DNA of 64,000 nt from Lachnospiraceae bacterium (GTDB lineage: Bacteria; Bacillota; Clostridia; Lachnospirales; Lachnospiraceae): the NCBI GenBank assembly GCA_017433725.1, contig JAFRGQ010000052.1, forward strand, positions 1 through 64,000, in the 5' to 3' direction. Of this stretch, positions 25,552 through 38,313 are shown piece after piece. Every line of letters begins with the position of its first letter. The first letter of the stretch is position 1. A program made the position numbers and the translations under genes. The notes beneath the pieces were generated by a model that worked only from the letters and a program-made list of their open reading frames with translations, ran no database searches and was not told where the DNA came from.

Positions 25552-26916
25552 TCAATAGTACTTGTCAAGCATCTTATCATTGATACGTTTCAGCTCGGAC
25601 CTCGGCAGCATGCGGAGCAGCTCCCAGCCGATATCGAGAGTTTCCTGAATCGTACGGTCTGTGAAGTAGCCCTGAGAGATATACTTCTCTTCAAACGCAT
25701 CCGAGAACTTAGCGTACAGAAGGTCGATATCCGAAAGCGCTGCCTCACCGAGGATGATCATGAGTTCCTTGGCATCCTTGCCGCGGGAATAAGCCGCGAA
25801 CAGCTGGTTCATTGTGGAAGCGTGGTCTTCACGGGTCTTGCCGACACCGATACCCTTATCCTTCAGACGGGAAAGAGACGGAAGAACATTGATCGGAGGC
25901 GTGATGCCCTTTCTGTAAAGCTCACGGCTCAGGATGATCTGTCCCTCTGTGATGTATCCTGTCAGGTCAGGAATCGGATGTGTGATATCATCTTCCGGCA
26001 TGGAGAGGATTGGGATCATCGTGATGGAGCCCTTCTTGCCTCTCTGACGTCCTGCTCTTTCATACATCTGAGCAAGGTCGGTATACATGTAACCCGGATA
26101 ACCGCGGCGTCCCGGAACTTCCTTACGGGCTGCGGAGACCTCGCGGAGAGCGTCGGCATAGTTCGTGATATCCGTAAGGATTACGAGAACGTGCATATCT
26201 TTTTCAAATGCAAGATACTCAGCCGCAGTCAGCGCCATACGCGGTGTGGAAATACGCTCAACAGCCGGGTCGTTTGCCAGATTGATGAACAGGACCGTAC
26301 GGTCGATCGCGCCGGTCTCACGGAAAGACTGAATGAAGAAGTTCGCTTCCTCAAATGTGATACCCATCGCTGCAAATACAACGGCGAACGGCTCGTCCGT
26401 TCCGACAACTTTTGCCTGACGTGCGATCTGAGCACCCAGATTGGCATGCGGAAGACCGGATGCCGAGAAGATCGGGAGCTTCTGGCCACGAACCAGTGTG
26501 TTCAGACCGTCGATAGCGGAAACACCTGTCTGAATGAACTCGGACGGATACTCGCGGGCTGCCGGATTCATCGGAAGACCGTTGATGTCGCGTCTTTCAT
26601 CCGGAAGGATTTCAGGGCCGTCGTCGATTGTACGTCCCAGACCGTCGAAGACGCGTCCGAGCATATCCTCGGAAACACCGAGTTCCATGGAGCGGCCGAG
26701 GAAACGTACTTTACTGTTGCTGAGGTTGATACCTGTGGAAGCTTCAAAGAGCTGTACCAGGGCATCGGAGCCGTTGATTTCGAGGACCTTGCAGCGACGT
26801 GTCTCGCCATTTGCAAGCTCAATCTCACCGAGCTCGTCATACTTTACATTTTCAACGCTCTTTACGAGCATCAGAGGTCCGGCGACCTCCTGAATCGTGC
26901 GATATTCCTTCGGCAT
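25552..26916 (-). CDS. ntpB: V-type ATPase subunit B (regulatory, non-catalytic)
   Basis: The B subunit alternates with A in the soluble head and completes the nucleotide sites without its own Walker A. The 454-residue protein shows [20 protein letters not shown], the [18 protein letters not shown] loop in place of a P-loop, [15 protein letters not shown] and the signature [15 protein letters not shown]. Length fits NtpB. GGAGG precedes the ATG at 6 bp, and it starts 1 bp after ntpA. Confidence 0.97.
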   Translation of the reverse strand: MPKEYRTIQEVAGPLMLVKSVENVKYDELGEIELANGETRRCKVLEINGSDALVQLFEASTGINLSNSKVRFLGRSMELGVSEDMLGRVFDGLGRTIDDGPEILPDERRDINGLPMNPAAREYPSEFIQTGVSAIDGLNTLVRGQKLPIFSASGLPHANLGAQIARQAKVVGTDEPFAVVFAAMGITFEEANFFIQSFRETGAIDRTVLFINLANDPAVERISTPRMALTAAEYLAFEKDMHVLVILTDITNYADALREVSAARKEVPGRRGYPGYMYTDLAQMYERAGRQRGKKGSITMIPILSMPEDDITHPIPDLTGYITEGQIILSRELYRKGITPPINVLPSLSRLKDKGIGVGKTREDHASTMNQLFAAYSRGKDAKELMIILGEAALSDIDLLYAKFSDAFEEKYISQGYFTDRTIQETLDIGWELLRMLPRSELKRINDKMLDKYY

Positions 26917-26917
26917 T

Positions 26918-28684
26918 TTAGTCCTCCTTTCCGATCAGGCCGGAGATTTCAGAAAGCAGCTCTCTGCCGATTTTCTCATATTCTTCCTGAATATTCTCTT
27001 CTCTGGTGTACTTATAACGGCCGATTCGCTCACGGACTTCCATCTTGACGAGGTTGTTGATCGTAGCGCCCTGCTCAAGAGCTTTAACACCCTCTGAATA
27101 GAACGAGTAAACAAGTCTCATCATATTGTACTGTTTAGCCAGTGATGTGTATGTATCGACCTCGTCGAAGGAGTTCTGATGCAGGAAGTCCTCACGGATG
27201 GAACGCGCAGCTTCCATCTTCAGGCGATCCTGCGGAGAGAGAGCATCCATACCTACCATCTTTACGATTTCATTCAGGGAGTCCTCATCCTGAAGCAGAG
27301 ACATAAGCTTCTGGCGTGTGGACATCCAATCAGGTCCTACATTCTCATCGAACCACGGTCCCATGCTGTCAAGATACAGGCTGTAGGATGTCAGCCAGTT
27401 GATAGCCGGGAAGTGTCTCTGGTGAGCAAGGTCCGCATCAAGACCCCAGAATACCTTGACGATACGCAGTGTAGCCTGGGATACCGGCTCGGAAATATCA
27501 CCGCCGGGCGGTGAAACGGCGCCGATCGCGGACAGCTGTCCCTCGCGGCCTTCCTTGCCGAGAGAGATAACATGACCTGCGCGCTCGTAGAACTGTGCAA
27601 GGCGGGATGCAAGGTAAGCGGGATAACCTTCTTCACCTGGCATCTCTTCCAGACGGCCGGACATCTCGCGGAGAGCCTCAGCCCAGCGGGACGTGGAGTC
27701 AGCCATAAGTGCCACGGAATAGCCCATGTCACGGAAATACTCTGCCATTGTAATACCGGTGTAGATAGACGCTTCACGAGCGGCAACCGGCATATCGGAT
27801 GTATTTGCAATAAGCACGGTCCTCTTCATCAGGGACTCGCCTGTACGCGGGTCGACCAGTTCGGGGAACTCGTTCAGAACGTCTGTCATCTCGTTTCCGC
27901 GCTCGCCGCAGCCGATGTAGACGACGATATCAGCCTCAGACCACTTTGCAAGCTGATGCTGCGTGACTGTCTTTCCGGAACCGAACGGTCCGGGGATAGC
28001 AGCGACGCCGCCCTTTGCAATTGGGAAGAAAGCATCGACTACGCGCTGACCTGTGATGAGCGGCTTGACCGGCGGAACTTTTTCCTTGTAAGGACGTCCG
28101 CGGCGTACCGGCCACTTCTGCATCATGGTAAGCTCTTTGTCTCCGTCTTCCGTCTCAACAACATAGACAACTTCATCGACAGTAAAAGAACCGCCCTTAA
28201 TGGATTTGATTTTGCCCTTTACGCCATACGGTACCATAATCTTCTGAAGTACGACCGGCGTCTCCTGAACCGTGCCGACAATATCTCCGGCCTCGACCTC
28301 GTCGCCGGCCTTGGCAGTCGGAACGAACTCCCACTTTGCGTTTCTGTCCAGAGCGTCGACCTCAACGCCTCGTGACAGGTTGTTCGTACCGGTCTTTTTC
28401 ATGATTCCGTTAAGCGGACGCTGAATACCATCGTATATTGACCCAATGAGTCCCGGTCCGAGTTCTACGGAAAGCGGAGCATTTGTGGACTCTACCGGCT
28501 CTCCGGGACCGAGTCCCGACGTCTCTTCATAAACCTGAACAGAAGCCTGATCTCCGTGCATTTCGATGATTTCACCGATCAGACGCTGCTTGCTTACACG
28601 AACGACGTCGAACATGTTTGCATCACGCATGCCTTCCGCGATGACCAGCGGTCCGGCTACTTTTAAAATCGTGCCTGTGCTCAA
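26918..28684 (-). CDS. ntpA: V-type ATPase catalytic subunit A
   Basis: Catalytic ATPase subunit. The 588-residue protein has the beta barrel ([18 protein letters not shown]), the V-type non-homologous insertion (about 115-190), Walker [14 protein letters not shown] (about 231-238), the catalytic Glu segment [18 protein letters not shown], and [20 protein letters not shown]. The start is a TTG at 28684: it gives the family N-terminus and has AGGAGA at 8 bp. A longer frame from an ATG at 28726 has no ribosome site and adds a foreign N-terminus. Confidence 0.96.
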   Translation of the reverse strand: MSTGTILKVAGPLVIAEGMRDANMFDVVRVSKQRLIGEIIEMHGDQASVQVYEETSGLGPGEPVESTNAPLSVELGPGLIGSIYDGIQRPLNGIMKKTGTNNLSRGVEVDALDRNAKWEFVPTAKAGDEVEAGDIVGTVQETPVVLQKIMVPYGVKGKIKSIKGGSFTVDEVVYVVETEDGDKELTMMQKWPVRRGRPYKEKVPPVKPLITGQRVVDAFFPIAKGGVAAIPGPFGSGKTVTQHQLAKWSEADIVVYIGCGERGNEMTDVLNEFPELVDPRTGESLMKRTVLIANTSDMPVAAREASIYTGITMAEYFRDMGYSVALMADSTSRWAEALREMSGRLEEMPGEEGYPAYLASRLAQFYERAGHVISLGKEGREGQLSAIGAVSPPGGDISEPVSQATLRIVKVFWGLDADLAHQRHFPAINWLTSYSLYLDSMGPWFDENVGPDWMSTRQKLMSLLQDEDSLNEIVKMVGMDALSPQDRLKMEAARSIREDFLHQNSFDEVDTYTSLAKQYNMMRLVYSFYSEGVKALEQGATINNLVKMEVRERIGRYKYTREENIQEEYEKIGRELLSEISGLIGKED

Positions 28685-28734
28685 TTTGTATCTCCTCTCT
28701 TCGCGGCAGATCATAAGACCTGCCACAGATATTT

Positions 28735-29058
28735 CTATTTCATATCTCCGAATAAAATATCGGATCCGACAGCCTGTTCCACTGATCCCTTGACACGCTG
28801 AACTCCTTCACCCGTGTTTCCGGATACGCCCGGTATCAGGATAATAGCCGGTGTGATTCTGTCCTCATACTTTGCTCTTTCCTTTTTGAGCAGCTCACCC
28901 AGCTGTTCCGTCATGTAGACGACACCGTACTCGCCCTCTGCGAGTTTCTTCAGGAGCGCCGCTCCCTCCTCAGCATCCGTCACACGATAGATATCCAGTC
29001 CCAGGGCACCGAAACCGTAAACGCTGTCGTAATCTCCCATGACTGCTATCTTAGACAT
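28735..29058 (-). CDS. ntpG: V-type ATPase subunit F
   Basis: Subunit F (NtpG in Enterococcus naming) binds the D shaft and tunes rotation. The 107-residue protein is a Rossmann-like fold: [50 protein letters not shown]. The ATG at 29058 overlaps the end of subunit C by 8 bp. An open frame to 29289 lies inside subunit C and is not real coding. The order E-C-F-A-B-D matches other bacterial V-ATPase operons. Confidence 0.94.
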   Translation of the reverse strand: MSKIAVMGDYDSVYGFGALGLDIYRVTDAEEGAALLKKLAEGEYGVVYMTEQLGELLKKERAKYEDRITPAIILIPGVSGNTGEGVQRVKGSVEQAVGSDILFGDMK

Positions 29059-30025
29059 ACATCTCCCTCGTTCTTTCCCGGATATCTTCCTCAGAAAGGT
29101 CATTCTCCTTACCTGAAAGGACGATCCGTGCCGTCTTGATCTCATTCTGTCTTGCAAGAACATAGGCAACGAGCGGTCCGACCGAGCAGACTTCGTATTT
29201 CTGCGGTTTGACCGCACGGATCTGCATGTTGTCACACCAGCGTTCAAATGCCGACGGACTCTTCTCCAGAGCCTCCGCCGCCTCGGCAAATCCTTCCGAT
29301 GAAAGGAAATCCATCAGGGAATCCTCTCCCGTGAATGCCGCCTGAGCAAGCTGACGAACGTCAAATGACCTGCACGGCGCCAGTGCACGATGGAGGAAAT
29401 CGAGGGATTTCTTCGTTTTGGCAGATCGAACGGCTATCTTAATGTTCGTGACAGCGACCTGTGATTCGGCGTAGTCCCGGATGACCTTGGCTTTGGACTT
29501 CTGTCCCGCCGCCTCGATAGCATCCAGGCATGCTCTGTCGACGATGATGTCGGCCAGCTGTCCGTCACGACTGTGCAGCATTGCCTCATATGCTTCCTGT
29601 GCCGCGGCACGCATATGCTCGGGCAATGCAGAATAATCTTTTTCGCGCATGATACGAAGCATTTCCTCTCGACCGAATCGGTCATCCGGATAAAACACTC
29701 CGTGATGCACTCCCGAAAGACACGTTTCCTTCACTGCAGCTTTCAGATTGTGGTAGATCTGCGGGAGAGAGAGAACGTCGAATACCGAGAAATCCACGCG
29801 AAGTTCGCGCATGGTATCCCAGATCTTCTTCTCTTCGATCTCGAGGATCTCCTCCGCATCATCCTTGCCGGAAGCGTCTCCCCATCCTTTATCTTTCAGA
29901 TATGTCAGGGCGGCTTTCATATCCTTCGACGCGACCATGGCATTCACATCACTGTCACTCAGGAGATGTGTCTCAAGGACTCGTATTCTTGCTACCGCAT
30001 AGGTATAATCCCAATCTGATGCCAT
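29051..30025 (-). CDS. ntpC: V-type ATPase subunit C (rotor-to-stalk adaptor)
   Basis: Subunit C is the funnel-shaped adaptor that links the central shaft to the membrane ring of K subunits. The 324-residue, mostly helical protein shows YTYAVARIRVLETHLLSDSD at the start, and AYVLARQNEIKTARIVLSGK with [15 protein letters not shown] at the end, as in other C/d subunits. AAGGAG precedes the ATG at 6 bp, 10 bp after the E subunit stop. Confidence 0.94.
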   Translation of the reverse strand: MASDWDYTYAVARIRVLETHLLSDSDVNAMVASKDMKAALTYLKDKGWGDASGKDDAEEILEIEEKKIWDTMRELRVDFSVFDVLSLPQIYHNLKAAVKETCLSGVHHGVFYPDDRFGREEMLRIMREKDYSALPEHMRAAAQEAYEAMLHSRDGQLADIIVDRACLDAIEAAGQKSKAKVIRDYAESQVAVTNIKIAVRSAKTKKSLDFLHRALAPCRSFDVRQLAQAAFTGEDSLMDFLSSEGFAEAAEALEKSPSAFERWCDNMQIRAVKPQKYEVCSVGPLVAYVLARQNEIKTARIVLSGKENDLSEEDIRERTREMYV

Positions 30026-30035
30026 TTAATACTCC

Positions 30036-30629
30036 TTAAGAGAACAGGACCTTGCAGATCGTGTCCTGAATCTGATCTCTGTTAGCTGCAAATATAGAGC
30101 GAAGCGAACAGTTCTCCTCGATACCGCCGTATGAGAGAACGAAACCGCTGTCGATCTTTGCCGGTTCCTTTGCAAATGTAAGCTCGCCTCCCTTATCGCC
30201 GGCGATCTTACTGACTGCTTTCTTAAAGGAATCCGGAACTCTTGCGAGGTCCGCAGCCGGAAGGGCGATCGTTCCCTTCTCCGGGCGTACCGCTTTCGCA
30301 AGGATCTTCTGCATCATATCGAAATAAGATGCATCATCCTGATTGATTAATTTGTTATAGGCCTGATCAATGACACTGTCAATAATCTCCTGCTTCGCCG
30401 AAAGAAGTGCCTTTTTTCTGGTGCTTTCCGCCGATGACTTGACCCGTGCAGCATACAGCTTCGTCTGCTGCTCCGATCTCGCCGCCGCTGCTCTGGTGAC
30501 GGCTTGTGCCTCCACGCCGGCCTTATCGACGATTTCCTGAGCCTGACTTGCGGCATTTTCCAGAATTTTATCCACTTCTCCCTGCGCTTCCTGCAGGATA
30601 CGGCCGGTAATATTATCAATGCCTGCCAT
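30036..30629 (-). CDS. ntpE: V-type ATPase subunit E (peripheral stalk)
   Basis: E pairs with H/G as the peripheral stalk that holds the head against rotation. The 197-residue protein has a long N-terminal coiled coil (ILQEAQGEVDKILENAASQA, rich in Ala, Glu and Lys) and a globular C-terminus (YFDMMQKILAKAV, ENCSLRSIFAANRDQIQDTI). GGAGAAG precedes the ATG. It is followed by C at 10 bp and preceded by K at 29 bp. Confidence 0.93.
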   Translation of the reverse strand: MAGIDNITGRILQEAQGEVDKILENAASQAQEIVDKAGVEAQAVTRAAAARSEQQTKLYAARVKSSAESTRKKALLSAKQEIIDSVIDQAYNKLINQDDASYFDMMQKILAKAVRPEKGTIALPAADLARVPDSFKKAVSKIAGDKGGELTFAKEPAKIDSGFVLSYGGIEENCSLRSIFAANRDQIQDTICKVLFS

Positions 30630-30658
30630 ATAACTTCTCCTTTAAGTAATTACGCCGA

Positions 30659-33161
<2,503 letters not shown>

Positions 33162-33187
33162 GCAAAATTCCCGCCTTTCTTTACTGC

Positions 33188-33256
33188 GTTATAAGTTACA
33201 CGGAAGCAGCTCGTCACTGCTCCCCGGAAGCCGCTTTCGCTGCTTCCGTTATAAGT
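33188..33256. repeat. Hairpin element flanked by 9-bp direct repeats
   Basis: A perfect 11-bp inverted repeat ACGGAAGCAGC (33200-33210) and GCTGCTTCCGT (33239-33249) is flanked by direct repeats GTTATAAGT at 33188-33196 and 33248-33256. The layout resembles a tiny non-autonomous element with target-site duplication, or an intercistronic stem-loop between ntpH and ntpI. Confidence 0.6.
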
Positions 33257-33282
33257 ACGTTCTCAGACCGGAGATTTAAGTT

Positions 33283-33332
33283 TCGCTCACAAGTCCCGCA
33301 TATGACTTAAGTTCAGCATCAGCTGACGTAAA
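33283..33332 (+). repeat. Interspersed repeat R3, copy 3
   Basis: Block ending CTTAAGTTCAGCATCAGCTG with the hairpin TCAGC-ATCA-GCTGA. Related by eye to 20820-20878 and 47204-47258. Confidence 0.45.
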
Positions 33333-33374
33333 TCCGATACGGATTCCTCCCGGGCCGGAACGCAATTACCGGTC

Positions 33375-33683
33375 CTAAATCAGGTCGTTGATCACTGCAG
33401 TGATAGCGTCGCTGACTTTCCCTTCCGTGACGGCCTTGAGTGCTTCTACATCTTTCGCCGCCTCTTTTTCAGCTTCCGCCAGGACAGCCTCTCCGGCGAT
33501 CCGGGCTCTCTCCATCTCTTCGGCAGCGGAAGTCTTACCGTTCTCACCGGCATCCTTTACCAACTGCTCGGCGTCTGCTTTTGCCTTCACTATGATGGCA
33601 TCAGCCTCTTTCCTTGCATCGGCAAGCATAGCTTCGGCTTTTTCTTCTGCCGCTTTGACAGCCTTAATGCTCTCTTCAATCAA
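33375..33683 (-). CDS. ntpF: V-type ATPase subunit H/G (peripheral stalk)
   Basis: First gene of the V-ATPase operon. The 102-residue product is almost entirely an Ala-, Glu- and Lys-rich coiled coil (AAEEKAEAMLADARKEADAI, EQLVKDAGENGKTSAAEEME), as in the NtpF/AhaH stalk subunit that pairs with E. The start is a TTG at 33683 (MIEESIKAVKAAEEK), preceded by AAAGGTGG. Position ahead of I-K-E-C-F-A-B-D supports the call, since the coiled coil alone is not specific. Confidence 0.88.
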   Translation of the reverse strand: MIEESIKAVKAAEEKAEAMLADARKEADAIIVKAKADAEQLVKDAGENGKTSAAEEMERARIAGEAVLAEAEKEAAKDVEALKAVTEGKVSDAITAVINDLI

Positions 33684-33735
33684 GAATTATCACCACCTTT
33701 AAATATATGGATTTGTGTAAATGCTTATCTATAAA

Positions 33736-33763
33736 ATTCTACCATATAACCGCGACTTTACAA
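33736..33763 (-). promoter_or_regulatory. Possible promoter of the V-ATPase operon
   Basis: TTGTAA (33758-33763), 16-bp spacer, TAGAAT (33736-33741) on the minus strand, about 50 bp before the first gene. The 303-bp gap 33684-33986 otherwise holds only this and the rluA-type promoter. Confidence 0.45.
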
Positions 33764-33926
33764 CATAAATTTTGAATAACATGTACAAATAAGTCAGAAG
33801 TTCTACAGTCTTTCTTTACTTCAAATACATCTACACGTTGCAATTTTAGCATGATAAAGCATACGTTGCAAGTGAAGGTATTCTCCTTAACTCGTATCTC
33901 GCATTTTATGACATAGTAGGATATAC

Positions 33927-33955
33927 TTGGAACATACAAATTCTTAGTTTAATAT
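33927..33955 (+). promoter_or_regulatory. Promoter of the RluA-family gene
   Basis: TTGGAA (33927-33932), 17-bp spacer, TAATAT (33950-33955), about 30 bp before the start codon. Confidence 0.6.
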
Positions 33956-33986
33956 CTAACACAGAATAGAAGGGAGAACCGCCCTG

Positions 33987-34604
33987 ATGAAAATAATTTA
34001 TGAGGACAACGATATTATAGTTGTGCACAAGGAAGCAGGCTTTCCTGTTCAGAGTCGCAGCCCTCTCGTGCAGGATCTTGAGAGCATGCTTCTGACAGAT
34101 CTTATGATGAAGAACAAAGACGGACGTAAGCCGAAGCTTCATGTCATTAACCGACTGGATCAGCCGGTCGAAGGGCTTGTACTTTTTGCCAAAAATAAAA
34201 AGACCGCGGCCGATCTTACCCGCCAGCTCACGGAAGGGAAAATCGAAAAGATATACAGGGCAGAAGTTACCGGACAGATACCCAAAGAGGAAGATATTCT
34301 GACAGACTATCTTCTGAAAGACGGACGTACCAATACGAGCAGAGTCGTCGCGCAAGGAACTCCCGGGTCAAAGCAAGCTGTGCTTTCCTATAAAAAGCTG
34401 TCCGACAATGAATTGGAAATACGGCTGATGACCGGTCGGCACCACCAGATCCGAGTCCAGTTCTCGAACGCCGGCATACCGATAAAGGGCGACAGGAAAT
34501 ACGGCAGGCCGGATCCTGATTATCACGGAAGACTAATGCTGACTGCGTGCCGACTTGCGTTCATTCATCCGGTCACCGGAAAGCATATGGACCTTTCGAT
34601 CTGA
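33987..34604 (+). CDS. RluA-family RNA pseudouridine synthase
   Basis: Converts uridine to pseudouridine in rRNA or tRNA; the target base cannot be told. The 205-residue protein is the short form without an S4 domain. It has KIIYEDNDIIVVHKEAGFPV, the catalytic motif HVINRLDQPVEGLVLFAKNK (Asp in RLDQ), and the C-terminal MTGRHHQIRVQFSNAGIPIKGDRKYG block (given in parts: GRHHQIR, GDRKYG). GGGAG lies about 10 bp before the ATG. Single gene, converging on the long non-coding element X2. Confidence 0.93.
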   Translation: MKIIYEDNDIIVVHKEAGFPVQSRSPLVQDLESMLLTDLMMKNKDGRKPKLHVINRLDQPVEGLVLFAKNKKTAADLTRQLTEGKIEKIYRAEVTGQIPKEEDILTDYLLKDGRTNTSRVVAQGTPGSKQAVLSYKKLSDNELEIRLMTGRHHQIRVQFSNAGIPIKGDRKYGRPDPDYHGRLMLTACRLAFIHPVTGKHMDLSI

Positions 34605-34622
34605 AACCAAACGACTAATTTT

Positions 34623-34698
34623 TCATTGCACAATACTCGTGTTTTATTCAAGGGTTACGCTCCAGATGACACTCGTCTTCATCGTGATTGCGATTTCG
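34623..34698 (-). repeat. Interspersed repeat R2, copy c (minus orientation)
   Basis: On the minus strand it contains CACGATGAAG and, at its end, AAAACACGAGTATTGTGCAA, matching copy a at 20649-20728 closely at both ends and loosely in the middle. It lies just past the RluA-type gene. Confidence 0.7.
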
Positions 34699-34724
34699 CG
34701 AGCGGAATCTCAACTGAGCATACG

Positions 34725-34766
34725 AAAAGGGCCGCTACCACGTGTACTTTGCAATAGCGGCCCTTT
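34725..34766 (-). terminator. Stem-loop at the 3' end of X2
   Basis: A perfect 12-bp stem AAAGGGCCGCTA/TAGCGGCCCTTT (34755-34766 with 34726-34737) is followed on the minus strand by T then CGTATG. The plus-strand copy ends CCCTTTAG and may serve the convergent RluA-type gene. Confidence 0.6.
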
Positions 34767-35631
34767 AGAATTCTACATCCAAGGGATTTATCTCCTTAAA
34801 ATATCATTATTCAGTTGTCAAGTTCCATATGATGTTTTTCTTTTGATATTTGATAAACCTTCAAATATTTATATAAAATCTTATTTTTATTCCCAACTCG
34901 TCAAGTGACTTAGAAAATACTATCTTAATTTTTAGGATTCTTCAGTTTCATCGAAATCATCTAACCACGACAACCCCAATTACTTATGATCAGACTCCTT
35001 ATAAATGTCAGTTACCTCTTTAGAACTTTCTTTACAATCCTGAAGTTTCGCTGACCGGCAGTTGTCTCAATATGCAAGCAAGCTAAGATAAACCTGATTT
35101 CCGAGTTTTATCTCCTACGAGATCTTTAATCATTTTTCATTCAATTCATGGAAATGGTCTTCTGGTGTTGGGAACTGCTATGCTCTGCCTTTATCATATT
35201 GAGGAGATACGAGGATCGGCTCGTCTAATGTGTTCATGGGAAACACCCTCCATATGGCTCTGATCTTCCTGTGCTGTTAAAAGAAAAATAAAATCAATTT
35301 TTCATATTAACGTTATTCAGATAAATTGTTCTTCCTATATATGCCATATTCAAATACTTCAAAATGGAAGGTTTCCTTGTTATAAACACGAAACAAATGT
35401 TTAAAAGGTTTTCCTTCGGAGAAGCTTTACTGAAAAAGGTTTTCCCATCCGGCTGATCTATATGGGTTGTCCTTAAACAGCTTCGTCAGGACTTATTTTT
35501 AAAGTGGAAGAAGTTTTCTATCCTGAATACTCTTTTCGGATTTCTCGTCTCCGAAAAATTCTTAAGAAGAATCAGAAATTGTTAACTTGTTAAGTACTAT
35601 CTTTTCTGTAAAAAGTATGTTGTCTTGTGAT
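34725..35631 (-). ncRNA. Candidate long structured non-coding RNA X2 (about 0.9 kb)
   Basis: About 900 bp without any gene, but with a near-consensus promoter at one end and a strong stem-loop at the other. Near the 5' end three hairpins follow one another (minus-strand order): TTTTCGGA/TCCGAAAA (35533-35557), GTCCT/AGGAC (35469-35492) and CCCAT/ATGGG (35444-35466). The only possible peptide I found with a ribosome site (GGAGGG) is 17 codons near 35240-35170. The region resembles X1 in composition, promoter and ending, with little direct identity. Large ornate RNA families such as ROOL or GOLLD are candidates, which I cannot confirm. Confidence 0.65.
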
Positions 35632-35637
35632 GTAAGT

Positions 35638-35666
35638 ATATTAACAAATCATTCTAGAATTGTCAA
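35638..35666 (-). promoter_or_regulatory. Sigma-A promoter of X2
   Basis: TTGACA (35661-35666), 17-bp spacer, TAATAT (35638-35643) on the minus strand: one mismatch from consensus, with AT-rich sequence upstream. Start expected near 35631. No gene lies downstream on this strand within 900 bp. Confidence 0.85.
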
Positions 35667-35795
35667 CACTTTTTTGGTAAAAAAGTATAATTTTTTCCAT
35701 ATATAGTAGCTAATTTTGCAAATTGTCTACACAAATATATTCTTTTCATGTAGTTTGAAATATTCTGCGTATTCTATACAATTGAAACAAAGTAT

Positions 35796-35835
35796 AAAAA
35801 ACGCCCTGCATTGGGTAATCCCTGCAGAGCGTTTT
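35796..35835 (-). terminator. Terminator of the aconitase-family gene
   Basis: Stem AACGCTCTGCA with TGCAGGGCGTT (minus-strand order, one bulge), then TTTTTATAC. Begins 66 bp past the stop of the gene at 35901. Confidence 0.85.
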
Positions 35836-35900
35836 CTCAGTTATTATGTCAGTTGCTAAATTTATGTTCGCCTCAGTAAGGCAGCAAACAGGATATTTTG

Positions 35901-38189
35901 TCAGTTGGTTTTGTGGCTGCGATAATAGTTAATCAGACACCCGTCCTCAATTATTTCTCTCTCATCGTCGGTCAAATCACCGAGCTTCATGGAGAATTTC
36001 ACCAGGCCCTCCGCCTTTACAGCGTAGGCTTCAATCACTTCCGCCTTCTCCCGGACTTCATTCTGGATATTCGGGAGGAAGATATAATCGCCGTTTGCAA
36101 ACGGCAGTTCACCCTCATCGATAAGCAGCGGCAGCATGCCCCAATTTATCAGATTGGAGCGATAGCGCTTGGTGGCATACTCATTTGCTATATTGGCCCA
36201 TCCGCCAAGTACCTTCTGACAGGACGCCGCCTGCTCGCGGGCCGAACCATCGCCCGGCTTGACCGCAAAAATAGTCGATCCTATGCCGGTATTGTCATAC
36301 TCGGCATCCGGGAAAACTTCCCGTACCCGGCTCATCACCCCGGCCGTCTCCTCATATGCAGCTTTTACGACCGTCTCCAGAGCCTCCTCACTCTCTCCAA
36401 GCGATTCCTCACGAGCGATTTCCGCCTTCTGGACCTCTTTCGCACGGCCGACATACGCCGGATCCTTTCTGGATAGTGCAAAACTAGCCAGCTTGAGCGG
36501 ATTCGAGCGGTAAGAAGATGTTTCACCGGAGGGGATCAGCTCGTCCGTTGTCGTTACCGGATCATGAATTTCGCTGACAACTTTAAGAAGAAGGTTGTCC
36601 GTAAGCGCCGGCATGGACGGCCAATCCTTAATGTTCGGGCCGAACTGAAGCTCAGCGGACGGATCCGGCTCACCCTTGCTGTTGAACACGCGGTTCCTGT
36701 AAATCCTGTCATCGAAGAAGTACTTCGGCTTCGAATATTCACCGGTAAAGTACTCGGCTGAAGTCAGGATTCCCTTATTGGCAGCCGTAGCTGCGATTGA
36801 TCTTGCATCCATCAGTGCCACGGAAGAAATCTGTCCTTCCTGGACCTTCGAACCCTCGCGGTTCGGGAAATTGCGTGTCGAATGACGGATCGAGAACGCG
36901 TTATTGGCAGGTGTATCGCCGGCGCCGAAGCAAGGTCCGCAGAATGCAGGCTTAATAACCGCACCTGTCTCGAGCAGATCTGCAAATACTCCGTTTTTCA
37001 CAAGTTCCATGTACACAGGCATGGAAGCCGGATAAATATTCAGAGAGAACCGGTCGTCACCGATGCTCTTATTACGCAGTATGTCGGCTGCATCACAGAT
37101 ATTTTCAAATCCGCCGCCCGCGCAGCCTGCGATGATACCCTGGTCGACCATTATTTTCCCATCTACCAGCTTGCTCATAAGGTCGACATGAACCTTGTCG
37201 CCGAAAGATATCTTCGCGCGTTCCTCGGTCTCATGAAGTATGTCGGCCGGATTAGCAAGAACTTCATCGATAGTGTATGTGCAGCTCGGATGATACGGCA
37301 TGGCGATCATCGGCTTGATTTCGGAAAGATCGATCTCCATCAGTGAATCATAGTACGCTACGGAAGCCGGTGCAAGAGCCTTGAAATCCTGTTCTCTCTT
37401 ATGCGTCGCGTAATATTCACGTGTCAGATCATCTGTCTGCCAGATTGAAGAAAGACATGTCGTCTCAGTGGTCATGACGTCCACGCCGATTCGGTAGTCC
37501 ATGGAAAGATTTGCAACGCCGGGTCCAACAAATTCCATAACTTTATTTTTGACAAAACCATTCTTGAATACTGCGCCAATGATAGCAAGCGCGATATCCT
37601 GCGGTCCGACACCCGGCCGCGGCTCGCCGGTCAGATAAATTGCGACGATTTCCGGCATCTTGATATCATATGTGCGTGAGAGGAGCTGCTTGACAAGTTC
37701 CGGACCGCCTTCGCCCATAGCCATGGTTCCGAGCGCACCGTAACGAGTGTGGCTGTCGCTGCCGAGAATCATTTTTCCGCCGCCGGAAAGCATTTCACGG
37801 GCATACTGGTGGATAACGGCCTGCATAGGCGGAACATATACTCCGCCGTATTTCTGTGCAGCTGTAAGTCCGAAGACATGATCGTCTTCATTGATTGTAC
37901 CGCCGACCGCACAGAGTGAATTATGACAGTTCGTCAGAACATACGGAATCGGGAATTTCTCAAGCCCCGATGCGCGGGCTGTCTGGATAATACCAACGTA
38001 AGTGATGTCATGGGAAGTCAAGGCATCAAATCTGATCTGAAGCTGTTCCATGTTGCCGGAGATGTTGTGCTGCTTGAGAATACCGTATGCGATAGTTCCT
38101 TCTTTCGCAGCCTGAAGATTTCCGCTGTAGGATTCACTGATTTCCGTACCATGGAACAGATACACCCCGCCTTCATGCAATTTGATCAT
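35901..38189 (-). CDS. Aconitase-family hydratase (YbhJ-like)
   Basis: Iron-sulfur hydro-lyase family protein of 762 residues. The three cluster cysteines of aconitases are present: Cys356 (IIAGCAGGG) and Cys417/Cys420 ([10 protein letters not shown]). [20 protein letters not shown] (143-162) is the substrate-loop histidine region, and NREGSKVQ with a GNREGN-like Arg lies at about 444. Overall length and the [20 protein letters not shown] block resemble E. coli YbhJ more than citrate-cycle AcnA or AcnB. The substrate is therefore open. GAGGAGG precedes the ATG. Single gene with its own terminator. Confidence 0.85.
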   Translation of the reverse strand: MIKLHEGGVYLFHGTEISESYSGNLQAAKEGTIAYGILKQHNISGNMEQLQIRFDALTSHDITYVGIIQTARASGLEKFPIPYVLTNCHNSLCAVGGTINEDDHVFGLTAAQKYGGVYVPPMQAVIHQYAREMLSGGGKMILGSDSHTRYGALGTMAMGEGGPELVKQLLSRTYDIKMPEIVAIYLTGEPRPGVGPQDIALAIIGAVFKNGFVKNKVMEFVGPGVANLSMDYRIGVDVMTTETTCLSSIWQTDDLTREYYATHKREQDFKALAPASVAYYDSLMEIDLSEIKPMIAMPYHPSCTYTIDEVLANPADILHETEERAKISFGDKVHVDLMSKLVDGKIMVDQGIIAGCAGGGFENICDAADILRNKSIGDDRFSLNIYPASMPVYMELVKNGVFADLLETGAVIKPAFCGPCFGAGDTPANNAFSIRHSTRNFPNREGSKVQEGQISSVALMDARSIAATAANKGILTSAEYFTGEYSKPKYFFDDRIYRNRVFNSKGEPDPSAELQFGPNIKDWPSMPALTDNLLLKVVSEIHDPVTTTDELIPSGETSSYRSNPLKLASFALSRKDPAYVGRAKEVQKAEIAREESLGESEEALETVVKAAYEETAGVMSRVREVFPDAEYDNTGIGSTIFAVKPGDGSAREQAASCQKVLGGWANIANEYATKRYRSNLINWGMLPLLIDEGELPFANGDYIFLPNIQNEVREKAEVIEAYAVKAEGLVKFSMKLGDLTDDEREIIEDGCLINYYRSHKTN

Positions 38190-38313
38190 AATTAGTCCTC
38201 CTCGTGATTGTTAGTTACTAAAACTTCCATATCTCAGCGCTTTAATACGCCTCATCGAAATATTGCTTGCAATAAAGAGACAAGTGGGAAGTTTTAGTTA
38301 AGTTACTTATTTA

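Noticed and set aside
25822-27048. Long plus-strand open frame (408 codons)
   Set aside because: It lies opposite ntpB and ntpA, has no ribosome site and no protein-like composition; it is a mirror of the GC-skewed coding strand.
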